Below are positions 1 to 9,000 of a stretch of DNA of 64,000 bases, in pieces. The first letter of the stretch is position 1. Every line of letters begins with the position of its first letter. The notes below the pieces were generated by a model that worked only from the letters and a program-made list of their open reading frames with translations, had not been told where the DNA came from and did no database searches. A program made the translations under genes and the position numbers. Origin of the DNA: Spirochaetaceae bacterium (lineage in GTDB: Bacteria > Spirochaetota > Spirochaetia > Treponematales > Treponemataceae). The stretch is from contig JAGARN010000004.1 of the NCBI GenBank assembly GCA_017622235.1, positions 48,351-112,350 on the forward strand, given 5' to 3'.

Positions 1-1254
1 TTTAGAACTAAATTTGAAAACGACATAGAAGAAATGAAAGGGAAAATCGGTATCGGTTGTATAAGCGATAATGAACCGCAACCTCTTCTTGTTCATTCAC
101 GTTTAGGGGATTTTGCTATTACAACGGTAGGAATTGTTACCAACAAGAATCAACTCGTTCAAGAAATACTAGACAGAGGTTACACTCATTTTTTAGAAAT
201 GAGCGGTAGCGAAATAAACCAAACAGAATTAATTATTGCCTTGATAAACCACAAAAACTCTATTCTTGAGGGGATACGCTTTGTTCAAGAAAAAGTTCAA
301 GGTTCTATCACACTTTTAATTATGACAAAAGAAGGAATTTACGGTGCAAGAGATAAATTTGGCAGAACACCTTTGCAAGTTGGTCATAAAGAGGGTGCAT
401 ATTGTATTTCATTTGAAAACTCTGCTTATGTAAATTTAGGCTACACTGATTATCACGAACTTGGTTCAGGTGAAATTGTTTTTATCACAGCTGATAAAAT
501 GCAAATTTTGCAAAAACCCTTTGATAAAACAAAAATATGTACTTTTTTGTGGGTTTATTATGGCTACCCCACATCCTCTTACGAAGGAATAAATGTAGAG
601 CAAATGAGATATCGTTGCGGTCAATTTCTTGCTCGTAGAGACAGAGGAATTATTCATCCTGACAGTGTGGCTGGTGTTCCAGATTCAGGGATTGCCCATG
701 CCATTGGTTACGCAAACGAATCTGGTATTCCATTTTCAAGACCTTTTATTAAATACACGCCTACTTGGCCACGTTCTTTTATGCCCAACAATCAAGCTCA
801 ACGTAATCTTATTGCTCACATGAAGCTGATTCCGGTTCAACCACTAATTAAAAACAAAAATATTCTTTTAATTGATGATTCCATTGTTAGAGGAACACAA
901 CTACGAGAAACTACAGACTTCTTGTATCAAAGTGGTGCAAAAGAGGTTCATGTGCGACCTGCTTGCCCTCCAATAATGTTTAGCTGTAAATATTTGAATT
1001 TTTCTAGATCCAAATCTGAACTCGATTTAATTACACGCCGCATAATTCGACAAATTGAAGGCGAAGATACAGAGTTAAGCAAACTTAAGGAATACAGCAA
1101 CCCAGACAGCGATAAGTACAAACTAATGCTAAATAAAATTAAGGACGAATTACATTTTACAAGTTTAAGTTATCATCGCTTAGACGATATGCTAGACAGT
1201 GTCGGCATAGAAAAATGCAAACTTTGTACTTACTGTTGGAACGGCGAGGAATAA
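1..1254 (+). CDS. purF: Amidophosphoribosyltransferase (PurF), 5' end cut by window edge
   Basis: First committed enzyme of de novo purine synthesis: transfers the glutamine amide to PRPP to make 5-phosphoribosylamine. The frame is open from base 1 (FRTKFENDIEE precedes the first ATG at 34), so the N-terminal catalytic Cys and the first part of the class II glutamine amidotransferase domain lie outside the window. Visible are the rest of that domain (GARDKFGRTPLQVG), the phosphoribosyltransferase half with its PRPP-binding loop ILLIDDSIVRGTQ, and the region after it (PACPPIMF). The tail is Cys-rich (CKLCTYCW). The C-terminal part looks full length. The next gene starts 5 nt after the stop, so the two are probably cotranscribed. 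The family assignment is firm; the real start is not visible. Confidence 0.92.
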   Translation, partial: FRTKFENDIEEMKGKIGIGCISDNEPQPLLVHSRLGDFAITTVGIVTNKNQLVQEILDRGYTHFLEMSGSEINQTELIIALINHKNSILEGIRFVQEKVQGSITLLIMTKEGIYGARDKFGRTPLQVGHKEGAYCISFENSAYVNLGYTDYHELGSGEIVFITADKMQILQKPFDKTKICTFLWVYYGYPTSSYEGINVEQMRYRCGQFLARRDRGIIHPDSVAGVPDSGIAHAIGYANESGIPFSRPFIKYTPTWPRSFMPNNQAQRNLIAHMKLIPVQPLIKNKNILLIDDSIVRGTQLRETTDFLYQSGAKEVHVRPACPPIMFSCKYLNFSRSKSELDLITRRIIRQIEGEDTELSKLKEYSNPDSDKYKLMLNKIKDELHFTSLSYHRLDDMLDSVGIEKCKLCTYCWNGEE

Positions 1255-1258
1255 TTTT

Positions 1259-2278
1259 TTGCAAGAAATTCTATTTTTTACTTGTAATGCAGTTTTACCA
1301 ATAATTTTGCTAATTCTTTTAGGTTACGCGACAAAAAGAGCAAATCTCTTCTCTGAAAATTTTTACTCTCAGCTTAATCGTTTATGCTTTAAAATATGTT
1401 TACCTGCACTACTTTTTTGCAATATATACAATGTGACAGATGTAACAGCTATATTAAATGATTGGAAAGTTGCATTATTTGCTATAACATCGATATCAAT
1501 ACTATTCTTTGCTGGTTTAATTTTTGTTATTCTCATCATAAAACAACAAAATCAAAAAGGAGTGGTATTGCAATGTATTTTTCGTTCAAACTTTGCTATA
1601 ATTGGAATACCTTTAGTTGCATTTCTTACGAATAATAGCCAAGAACAACTGGCAACAGCTTCTGTGTTAGCCGCAGTTTCTATTCCTTTTTTCAATATCT
1701 ATGCAACTATAGCTCTTTCGGTATTTTCAGAAAAAAAAATTGTTAACGATAAAAAATCTATTGCAAAGATTATTAAACGAATCGCCACAAACCCATTGGT
1801 TTTAGGAGTTTGCCTTGGCATAATAGCTCTTATTATACGACAAATATTACCAAAAGGAACAAATGGGCAACCTGTTTTTTCAATAAGGGAACAACTACCC
1901 TTTTTATTTTCTGCTTTACAAATGATTGCAAATGCAGCCTCGCCTATTGCACTTTTTGCCCTTGGCGGAACTTTTACATTTTCAGCAGCCAAAAGATTAA
2001 AGTGGCAAATAATTTTTGCAACAGCTATTCGTACGTTGCTTGCCCCTACAGTCTGCCTATTGGCTGCTTATGCGACAGGTTTTAGGACAGATGAATTTCC
2101 TTCGCTTATAGCCCTATTTGGCACACCGGTGGCGGTTTCTAGCGTTCCAATGAGTGCTGAAATGGAAGGAGACACAGAATTAGCAGCTCAACTTGTAGTC
2201 TGGACATCGTTAGTTTCCACACTAACCCTTTTTGCAAGTATATCCATATGTGCTACAGTTAACCTACTAAATTTGTAA
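1259..2278 (+). CDS. AEC-family (auxin efflux carrier / malate permease type) transporter
   Basis: Integral inner-membrane protein of 339 residues with about ten hydrophobic segments, the first at residues 8-24 (AVLPIILLILLGY). The overall pattern, including LCFKICLPALLF near the N-terminus and FRSNFAIIGIPL in the middle, fits the Mem_trans (PF03547) AEC family, whose members export or exchange organic acids or related solutes. The start is TTG at 1259, supported by GGCGAGGA about 8 nt upstream that overlaps the end of purF. It sits 5 nt after purF and converges with the HD-GYP-like gene. The substrate cannot be told from the sequence. Confidence 0.82.
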   Translation: MQEILFFTCNAVLPIILLILLGYATKRANLFSENFYSQLNRLCFKICLPALLFCNIYNVTDVTAILNDWKVALFAITSISILFFAGLIFVILIIKQQNQKGVVLQCIFRSNFAIIGIPLVAFLTNNSQEQLATASVLAAVSIPFFNIYATIALSVFSEKKIVNDKKSIAKIIKRIATNPLVLGVCLGIIALIIRQILPKGTNGQPVFSIREQLPFLFSALQMIANAASPIALFALGGTFTFSAAKRLKWQIIFATAIRTLLAPTVCLLAAYATGFRTDEFPSLIALFGTPVAVSSVPMSAEMEGDTELAAQLVVWTSLVSTLTLFASISICATVNLLNL

Positions 2279-2300
2279 CAAAAACAGCTTTAATCCAAAA

Positions 2301-3716
2301 TTAGACTATTGAATCAAGAACAGCTACTATTTGTTCATCATAAAGTTCAGGATGATTCTTTAATTCTTGTATAGCAGATTCTTTGTCAAAAATAGCTCGA
2401 TAATTCCTTCTAGAAATCAACGAAACAAAACTTTCAACAACATGAATCATTCTGGAAATTAATGGAATATCTTCTCCTTTAAGTCCACCTGGATATCCTG
2501 AACCATCCATATTTTCGTGATGAGTTGCAGCTGCTTGTGTAAAAATATTTCTGTACTTTTCTGGGATAAAGTCAAAACAACCTTCCTCTGGCTTTACATG
2601 AGAACGAATACTATATTTTTCTTCTTCTGACAACTGTTCCGCCTGAAGTAAATCTTTGTTCAAACCCAAAAAACCAATATCATAAACCATCGCTGCACAA
2701 AAATACAACATGGCTATATTCTTTTTGATTCCTAATTCCATGCTGATTTTGTAAACCATTTCGGATATATTCTTTGAATTATTTTTGCGACCAGTCATTA
2801 CATCAATTTCGTTACCAATTTGTTCGCAACGAAGGGCGAACTCACGGATAACTTGCATTTCTTTTTCATCAACTTCTGGCTCAGGCAAACCATTAACACC
2901 AGTAACTGTTCCATTAACAAGACGCAAGTGAGAATCACCATATACATCTGTAACACCATCAAGCATAAGCCGTTCAGAAGGAATCCTAGACATTTGTGCT
3001 ACCATTTGTAATGTGGCAGCAAACTGTTCTTGTTGTTTCTTTGCATTTTTTGAACTAATAGAAACACCGATTAGAACAATTACAAAAACAACTACAAGAA
3101 TACCTCCAATTACAAGAACAGTTACGAGAATTGTCTTGTTCATAGATTCATTCTGTTGGGTAGAAAGTTCCATAACAGACTTAAAAGTCTGCAACATTTC
3201 TGTATCATGTTTTCTCGCTTCAAGTTCACTAGCTTTTTGTGCTTCTCGAGCGGCTTCATCCTTTGCTGCCTGAGCGTCTAAAATCTTCTCTATAGCAGCA
3301 GTATCAGAAGTTACAACAGTTGTTGCTATTTGGTTAGTAGCTTGAGTCTTTTTTTCAATGTCTGTTTCAAAAGCAGCTACCAAAGTTTTTATTCTTGAGG
3401 ATTCGATAACTGGAAAATCCTTAAGCCAAACCTTTGCAATCTGTAAAGAATCAGAATCACCTTGCTTTCTTAATTCTCCAATATAGGAATAATATATCAT
3501 CTCTGCCAAAACGGCAGCATTGTCTGACAATGTTCCCGAGCGACTTAAATCCAAAACACGATTAATATACTCGTAAGCTTTAGCGTATTCTCCAATAGAA
3601 TATTGATCATTAGCAGCCGAAATAAATCTGTCTGCCACCGGGTCTGCTGAAATAGTAAGACTTCCCACCAAAAAGAAAAAAAGTGTAACAAAAATAAAGT
3701 AATTAAATCTTTTCAT
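2301..3716 (-). CDS. Membrane-anchored protein with degenerate HD-GYP domain
   Basis: 471 residues: signal-like hydrophobic N-terminus (5-24), TPR-like helical region (25-120), Ala/Glu-rich coiled coil (145-190), one membrane segment (194-219), and a C-terminal HD-GYP-like domain (about 285-471). The GYP signature is clear (HHENMDGSGYP, 399-409), but the HD motif reads YDIG at 345-348, the Lys that normally follows is Phe, and the later VADxFDAL-type motif reads VESFVSL. Several metal ligands are therefore lost, so c-di-GMP hydrolysis is doubtful and a binding or scaffold role is more likely. The ATG at 3716 is preferred over the one 10 codons upstream, because GGTAGGAAA precedes it and its A overlaps the stop of the upstream gene (TAATG coupling). 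Confidence 0.78.
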   Translation of the reverse strand: MKRFNYFIFVTLFFFLVGSLTISADPVADRFISAANDQYSIGEYAKAYEYINRVLDLSRSGTLSDNAAVLAEMIYYSYIGELRKQGDSDSLQIAKVWLKDFPVIESSRIKTLVAAFETDIEKKTQATNQIATTVVTSDTAAIEKILDAQAAKDEAAREAQKASELEARKHDTEMLQTFKSVMELSTQQNESMNKTILVTVLVIGGILVVVFVIVLIGVSISSKNAKKQQEQFAATLQMVAQMSRIPSERLMLDGVTDVYGDSHLRLVNGTVTGVNGLPEPEVDEKEMQVIREFALRCEQIGNEIDVMTGRKNNSKNISEMVYKISMELGIKKNIAMLYFCAAMVYDIGFLGLNKDLLQAEQLSEEEKYSIRSHVKPEEGCFDFIPEKYRNIFTQAAATHHENMDGSGYPGGLKGEDIPLISRMIHVVESFVSLISRRNYRAIFDKESAIQELKNHPELYDEQIVAVLDSIV

Positions 3717-4783
3717 TAGTTTCCTACCTTCAATCCAAGAATACATTTTAAGTTATTTTCTATTCCGTCATCATAAATATATACGGTATCTGAAAGTCCA
3801 ATCTTTAGCCCCATAGCAATTACTTCTCCCTGTATAAGAGGGAAAGTAACAGATGCTCCTGCTCCAAAAGCAACCGACATATTTTCTTGTGCAAGATGCC
3901 CTAAGTAATAGTCAGCAAATATGTCAAAAGCTAAACCGTCTTCTTTTTTATTATTAAACGATGCACCTATAACAGGAGAAACAAAACCTGTATCATACAA
4001 AAAACCTACACGAAAAAGAATTTTATCAGAAAGAGAATTAATCGCAAAGGAAGGAACTGCTTTAACAAGACCATGAAGTTCCTCTTGCCCCAAAAAAGAT
4101 AGCAACATTACATCTGCAAATAAATCAACCCCTAAGGTTATTACTTCCGCAGAATAGAAAAAATTTCCCCCAAAAGAAAGTCCATAACTGATAGAAGTTT
4201 CCTCTTGATTTGTATATATCATCAAATCCGCCACACCTAAAGCAACTTCCCATTGAATTGGAAAATAATTTCCTTTTGGAGCAGAATAATAAAATGTTTC
4301 ACCAGAAGAAACATTAACAACTGGTGTATAAGAACTAGAAACTTTAGAGCTCTCTGCTAACATGGATTCTTCTTTTTGTTTTTTTTCAGCAAGTTGCTGT
4401 TCTTGTCGTTGTTGTTCCAAAAGCATTTCTGTTCTACGCTCGATTGCTTTTGTAGTGGAAGAATAAATTGCCAAAGCTTCGTCGTTTTCCATATTTGTAT
4501 CTATCATTACTAAAGATGCATCCCTTGCAAAATCAAGTTCATTTAGAACAACAAATTGGCGGATTTTTTTAAGAATATAATTTTCTAATTCGCCATAATC
4601 CGGAGCTTTGCTATTTGCAAAAAGGACTGTTGCCAATTTTTCCGATGATTTTTCGGAAAAAGCCAAGTCCACTGACCTTAGAACCTCAGCCGTCATTGCT
4701 TCCTGAGCATAAAGCACAAAACAAAGACTCAAGGACAGAAACAGACAAAGCATAGCTTTTAGTTTATAACCATGGCCTTTCAT
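3716..4783 (-). CDS. Exported protein with coiled coil and beta-barrel-like C-terminal half
   Basis: 355 residues, not assigned to a named family. A signal peptide is present (MLCLFLSLSLCFVLYAQ, cleavage after the YAQ region). A helical part follows with a Gln/Lys-rich coiled coil around residues 125-150 (LLEQQRQEQQLAEKK). From about 165 to the end there are alternating hydrophobic beta-strand-like stretches (WEVALGVADLMIY, YGLSFGGNFFYS, AFGAGASVTFPL) ending KCILGLKVGN, which suggests a small outer-membrane or periplasmic barrel. The start ATG 4783 has GAGG 8 nt upstream; the in-frame GTG at 4792 has no room for a ribosome site. It is translationally coupled to the HD-GYP-like gene. Confidence 0.68.
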   Translation of the reverse strand: MKGHGYKLKAMLCLFLSLSLCFVLYAQEAMTAEVLRSVDLAFSEKSSEKLATVLFANSKAPDYGELENYILKKIRQFVVLNELDFARDASLVMIDTNMENDEALAIYSSTTKAIERRTEMLLEQQRQEQQLAEKKQKEESMLAESSKVSSSYTPVVNVSSGETFYYSAPKGNYFPIQWEVALGVADLMIYTNQEETSISYGLSFGGNFFYSAEVITLGVDLFADVMLLSFLGQEELHGLVKAVPSFAINSLSDKILFRVGFLYDTGFVSPVIGASFNNKKEDGLAFDIFADYYLGHLAQENMSVAFGAGASVTFPLIQGEVIAMGLKIGLSDTVYIYDDGIENNLKCILGLKVGN

Positions 4784-4804
4784 CAAAAACACCTCTTCCC
4801 TTTA

Positions 4805-4859
4805 TGGCTATCATAGCCAGAATATCATATATAAAATACCGGTGCAACTGCATTGCACC
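4805..4859. promoter_or_regulatory. Two perfect inverted repeats between divergent genes (operator candidates)
   Basis: The 103-nt gap between the divergent starts at 4783 and 4887 holds two perfect dyads. The first is TGGCTAT-C-ATAGCCA (4805-4819). The second is GGTGCAA-N5-TTGCACC (4841-4859), whose right arm contains the TTGCAC that is the best -35 element for the plus-strand gene. A repressor bound there would block that promoter. The binding protein is unknown. Confidence 0.5.
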
Positions 4860-4881
4860 CATTCTGGAGTTATGCTATCAT
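4853..4881 (+). promoter_or_regulatory. Sigma70 promoter TTGCAC-17-TATCAT
   Basis: -35 TTGCAC (4853-4858) and -10 TATCAT (4876-4881) are 17 nt apart. The -10 ends 5 nt before ATG 4887, so the transcript would begin at or next to the start codon. Confidence 0.55.
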
Positions 4882-4886
4882 TGTGT

Positions 4887-6044
4887 ATGCATATTTCCAG
4901 AAAACACATAACAATTTTTGTAGCAATCCTTATTTTGGTGTTGCTCACAACAGTTCTTTTTTTACTTTTTAAGCAACGAACTATTACCGTAGCCTTTAGA
5001 GACGTTCCAGAGAGCGTCCAAAGTGCTGTCACTCAACAGCTTCAGCTATTACTGAACCAACTAGACGAAAAAGCAGGCAAATCAAAATCAACTTTTCGCC
5101 TAGAAACCATAAATTACCCTTCAAACACTCCTGTTCAACAGCAACTTAGACAAAAACCAAAGGTAGACCTTTTGATTTGCCAAGCAGGCTTAGTTGCAGA
5201 CGCTGCCACAGCTTATGCCTTTGAACGAAAAGCAGGCGTGTCTAACTCTATCCTAAATACAATGCCACAGACTGTTGCAGAAAGTGCAAAACAAAGCAAC
5301 AGCCTTGTAGCAGCGATTCCGTTGCTAATTGACCACTATGAACTGGCAGTAAGCACAAGTTCTGACCAGTTACCATTTATATTTGCCGGTGGCCACGACA
5401 GTACGCTCTTAGCTCTAGCAGGAGCAATAGCAGAGGCTGCCTACGGAACAGAAACTGCAAAACAACTAGCAAAAGACGCAACTAATCTTGCAGCAAAGGA
5501 AATCACTACGCTACAGAATGTGGCTAAAATTTTAGCTCAAGGCATTACTAGTCAACAAATTCCACAATTTTGCCTTAACCTATTACAAGAAGAAGTAGCC
5601 GTTTATATGAGCAACACCACCCCAGAAAAAGTTTTTATGCCACTGTCCTTCCACAGAACCCTTCCCTATGAATCTTTGCGACGGCATAAAAGCACATTTA
5701 TGCCATCAAATCAACAAAGTCGCAGTTTTACAGCTCCTATAACATATGCCATTCCCCTTACCTCAAGAGGAAAAACTGCCAAAACCATTGAAACCCTTCT
5801 GCAAATGCTTACTGGCTCTGAATGTCAAGGACAACTTGCCAATGCAACAGGGCTTGCACCTGTTCACGCCACAGCTTCAACTCCTGATGTTCAAGCCGAC
5901 GACTTGCGCTACTGGATAGCTGCAAGTAATCCGCCTTTACCACCTTTAGATAAGGCGGCTTTTGCTACAGAAAGGCAAGCAGCAGATTTTGCTGATGCTT
6001 TCCGTAGCATGGTATTAGAATACGTTAACTCGAACACCCGCTGA
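4887..6044 (+). CDS. Membrane-anchored periplasmic-binding-protein-like protein
   Basis: 385 residues. A single N-terminal membrane segment (about 8-30, ITIFVAILILVLLTTVLFLLF) is followed by a soluble extracytoplasmic part. KVDLLICQAG, followed by SLVAAIPLLIDHYELAVS, resembles extracellular solute-binding proteins of ABC transporters (sugar or iron type), but no permease or ATPase lies nearby, so this is only an inference. ATG 4887 is chosen because a -10 hexamer lies just upstream; in-frame ATG 4872 and TTG 4881 are alternatives. The last 30 nt overlap tail-to-tail with the giant barrel gene on the other strand. Confidence 0.65.
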   Translation: MHISRKHITIFVAILILVLLTTVLFLLFKQRTITVAFRDVPESVQSAVTQQLQLLLNQLDEKAGKSKSTFRLETINYPSNTPVQQQLRQKPKVDLLICQAGLVADAATAYAFERKAGVSNSILNTMPQTVAESAKQSNSLVAAIPLLIDHYELAVSTSSDQLPFIFAGGHDSTLLALAGAIAEAAYGTETAKQLAKDATNLAAKEITTLQNVAKILAQGITSQQIPQFCLNLLQEEVAVYMSNTTPEKVFMPLSFHRTLPYESLRRHKSTFMPSNQQSRSFTAPITYAIPLTSRGKTAKTIETLLQMLTGSECQGQLANATGLAPVHATASTPDVQADDLRYWIAASNPPLPPLDKAAFATERQAADFADAFRSMVLEYVNSNTR

Positions 6045-9000
6045 TATTTGCGGTATAATCGAACTAATATCCGCTTCTCCTGCTTGAACATCTGTGGGCA
6101 AGAACCACGCTTGAACTTCTGTATAGAACGAATATGTTCTAAACAGTTTTTGTTCTTGTAACGTAACTCTTGGAAATTCAATCTGTGCTACAACAGCAGA
6201 AAGCATCTGTGGTTTACCACTTTGGGTTTCTGTAAACATAGAGAAGTTTGCTCCAAGTGCAAATCCTGCAGAAAGCCAATGCCAATCCGGACCAAGGAAA
6301 TACTGGAAAGGAACGTATGCAAGATTGGCTAAAAGTTTCATACCAAATACATTGCCACCGTAACGCATTCCTAAACCAGATTTATCAAAGAGATCTCGTT
6401 GTGCCTGAGTAAATTGACCGAACTGAGCTTGGAGTTTTACGTTATCATCAAAGAAGGTAAGACCTATTCCCACATCCCATAATGTAGCACCCCAGAAATG
6501 TAAGTCAAAATACAATCCTTGTATAAAGGCTGGAACTTCGTAAGAAGATTTATCGCCACTACGCAAAGTAAACATTACATTACTTAAACCAACATCATCT
6601 GCTGCTAAACCAGAGAATACAATCTCTTCGTTAAACCGACCACCTTCACCCGGTGAAATCAACCTAATTTCTGGCAAAGTTTTATCAATTTGTATAATAG
6701 TTCTAGTAACAGCTGTTTCACCATTTTCCATTGTGGCTCGTGCAATAAAGAAATGATATCCTTCTTCTAGGTAATCATTTTCTATACGATATCTCCAACT
6801 TCCATTTTTTGAAACCTGCGTAAATGTTTTACCATTATCAAAGCTTAATTCCACAGAAAGGACTCTCTTTTGGCGAATAAGAGTTTTTTCTTCTTTTGAA
6901 ACCTCTTTGGAATCAAGAATCTCCAAATCTTGCTGAGAGAACACATAACCAGCTCTACCTTCAAGATAAGGACGTTTCATAGCAAAATCCATCATAGTAA
7001 AGTTGTCTATCGTAATCCACGGACCTGTAGGCTCATAGAAAACATAGTGGCTATTGGACTCTACAAATGAAGAGTTAGTAGTTTGTGCTCTAACTGAAAT
7101 CTGGTGCTTTCCTGCTGAAACCAACTCTGGCGAAAGTTCAAACTTAAATGCATCGCTAGAGGTAATTTCTGTTTCCGCACAGTAATTACCGTCAACATAA
7201 AGCAGTAAACGTTCAATAGGTGTTTCTGAAGTAACTGTTCCATAAACATTAAACATACCCTGTACGTGTTCACCATTCATGGGGTACATTAAATCTACTT
7301 TTGTAGCCGCAACAGCCTTATCTAACCTAATATTGCGTGAAACACGGCGTGTGTTACCACCAGCATCAGAACCGGTAAGTTCTACATTGTAAAAACCATC
7401 TGGTAACGTGGTAATATCTATAACTTGTGAAATTATCTGGTCAGGAGTTAAATCTATACGTTCAAGATGGGGTGGCAAAGCAGGTGCATTCTCGTCTAAA
7501 GCACGCATAGTTATGTAAAGTTCCACAAGTTCAACATTGTCTATGGTTTGACCAGAGAAGAACAACATTCCAGATGTTTCAGAATCGTCTAATGGTAATT
7601 CCAGTGTAATATCCGGAACTGTATTATCAATGGTAATAAGACTTGAATACAGCCCCTCTATTCCGTAACCATCATATACACGAAGGAATACAACATGAGT
7701 TCCATCTTGAATCACACGGGTATCAAAAGTGTATTCCCATTCTTCTGTGCCAATCGCATCGTTAAAGGTGTTACCGTTATCCAAAGAAATTTGAACTAAA
7801 GAAATACCGTTTTTATCAGATGCCCAACCTTTTATTGTAACTGTATCTTTTACAGTTTTTTCGATATTGGGTTCTACTACAGCTCCCTTTGGTTCTTCTA
7901 ATGAAACGTGAAATGTGCGACTTACTTCTTCACCTCGAACACCATGTATATCCTCTGCGTATACATAAACCGTATGTTCATTATCCGTCATAGACGAAAG
8001 TGGCACAGAAATTGAATAGGCTGAATCATAATCAGGCAGCTGGATATATTCGCCATCATCTATGCGATAACTAATTTTTGAACCACCATCGTCATCAAAT
8101 ACAACACCAGAGATTATAAAATCCGTAGTAACAACATGGTCTTGTTCTGGCAAGTGAATTTCTGAACGAGGTAGGTCTGATTGATTGTCAATAACAAAAT
8201 CCCAGTTGCTAACAGTTTGTACATTCCCCACTATATCTGCAAACTCAAAAGTCATTCCATTTTCCATGGGGAATTGAGGAGTACCAATAGTAATTACAGG
8301 TAGAGAAGTAAGCTCAATCTGTAATTTTTCATTTACCGCTACAGTTTTTGTTGCTCCTGTTGTATCAGTTTCATCAGCCAGAGTTTCATCTTCTTCAACT
8401 GTTGCCTCTTGCACATTTACAGGGGGAGCATTATAAAGTCCAGAAACAAGACGCCCATTATCTTTTACCTTGAACACTATAGTTGTTTCACCGTTTACGA
8501 CATCCTCTGCAGCAGGAGTGATTATTTGCACCTGAGGTGGCGTTGTGTCTTTGTGAATTGAGTTACGATAAGTTGTTTCTTGCCCAAAAGTATCTGTAAC
8601 ACGAATTTCAAGTGGCAAAAGTCCATCTTGGTACGAGTTTAGAGAAATTTCTTGACCAAATGTAATTTTTTCTTGACCTGTTGTTTCTAGAGCACTTTGA
8701 ATTTGCAACAATGACCATGAAATTCCACCATCTAATGAAAGTTCAACCTTTGCTATTCCGTTATTATCAGAGGCTGAACCACTTACCATAACAGAGTTAC
8801 CTACCCACTGATTTTTAGCTGGAGAATCAACCACAAGAGTAGGTGCATAATAACTAGACTCTACAGTAACAAGTGGAGCATTATATTCTACTCCTTCTGA
8901 ATCTTTAACTACAACAGGAATATCTTTATACACACCACATTTTACCCCAGAAATCGTTACTGCTTTGCCATTCGTTTCTATTGCAATATTAGAAGTATTT

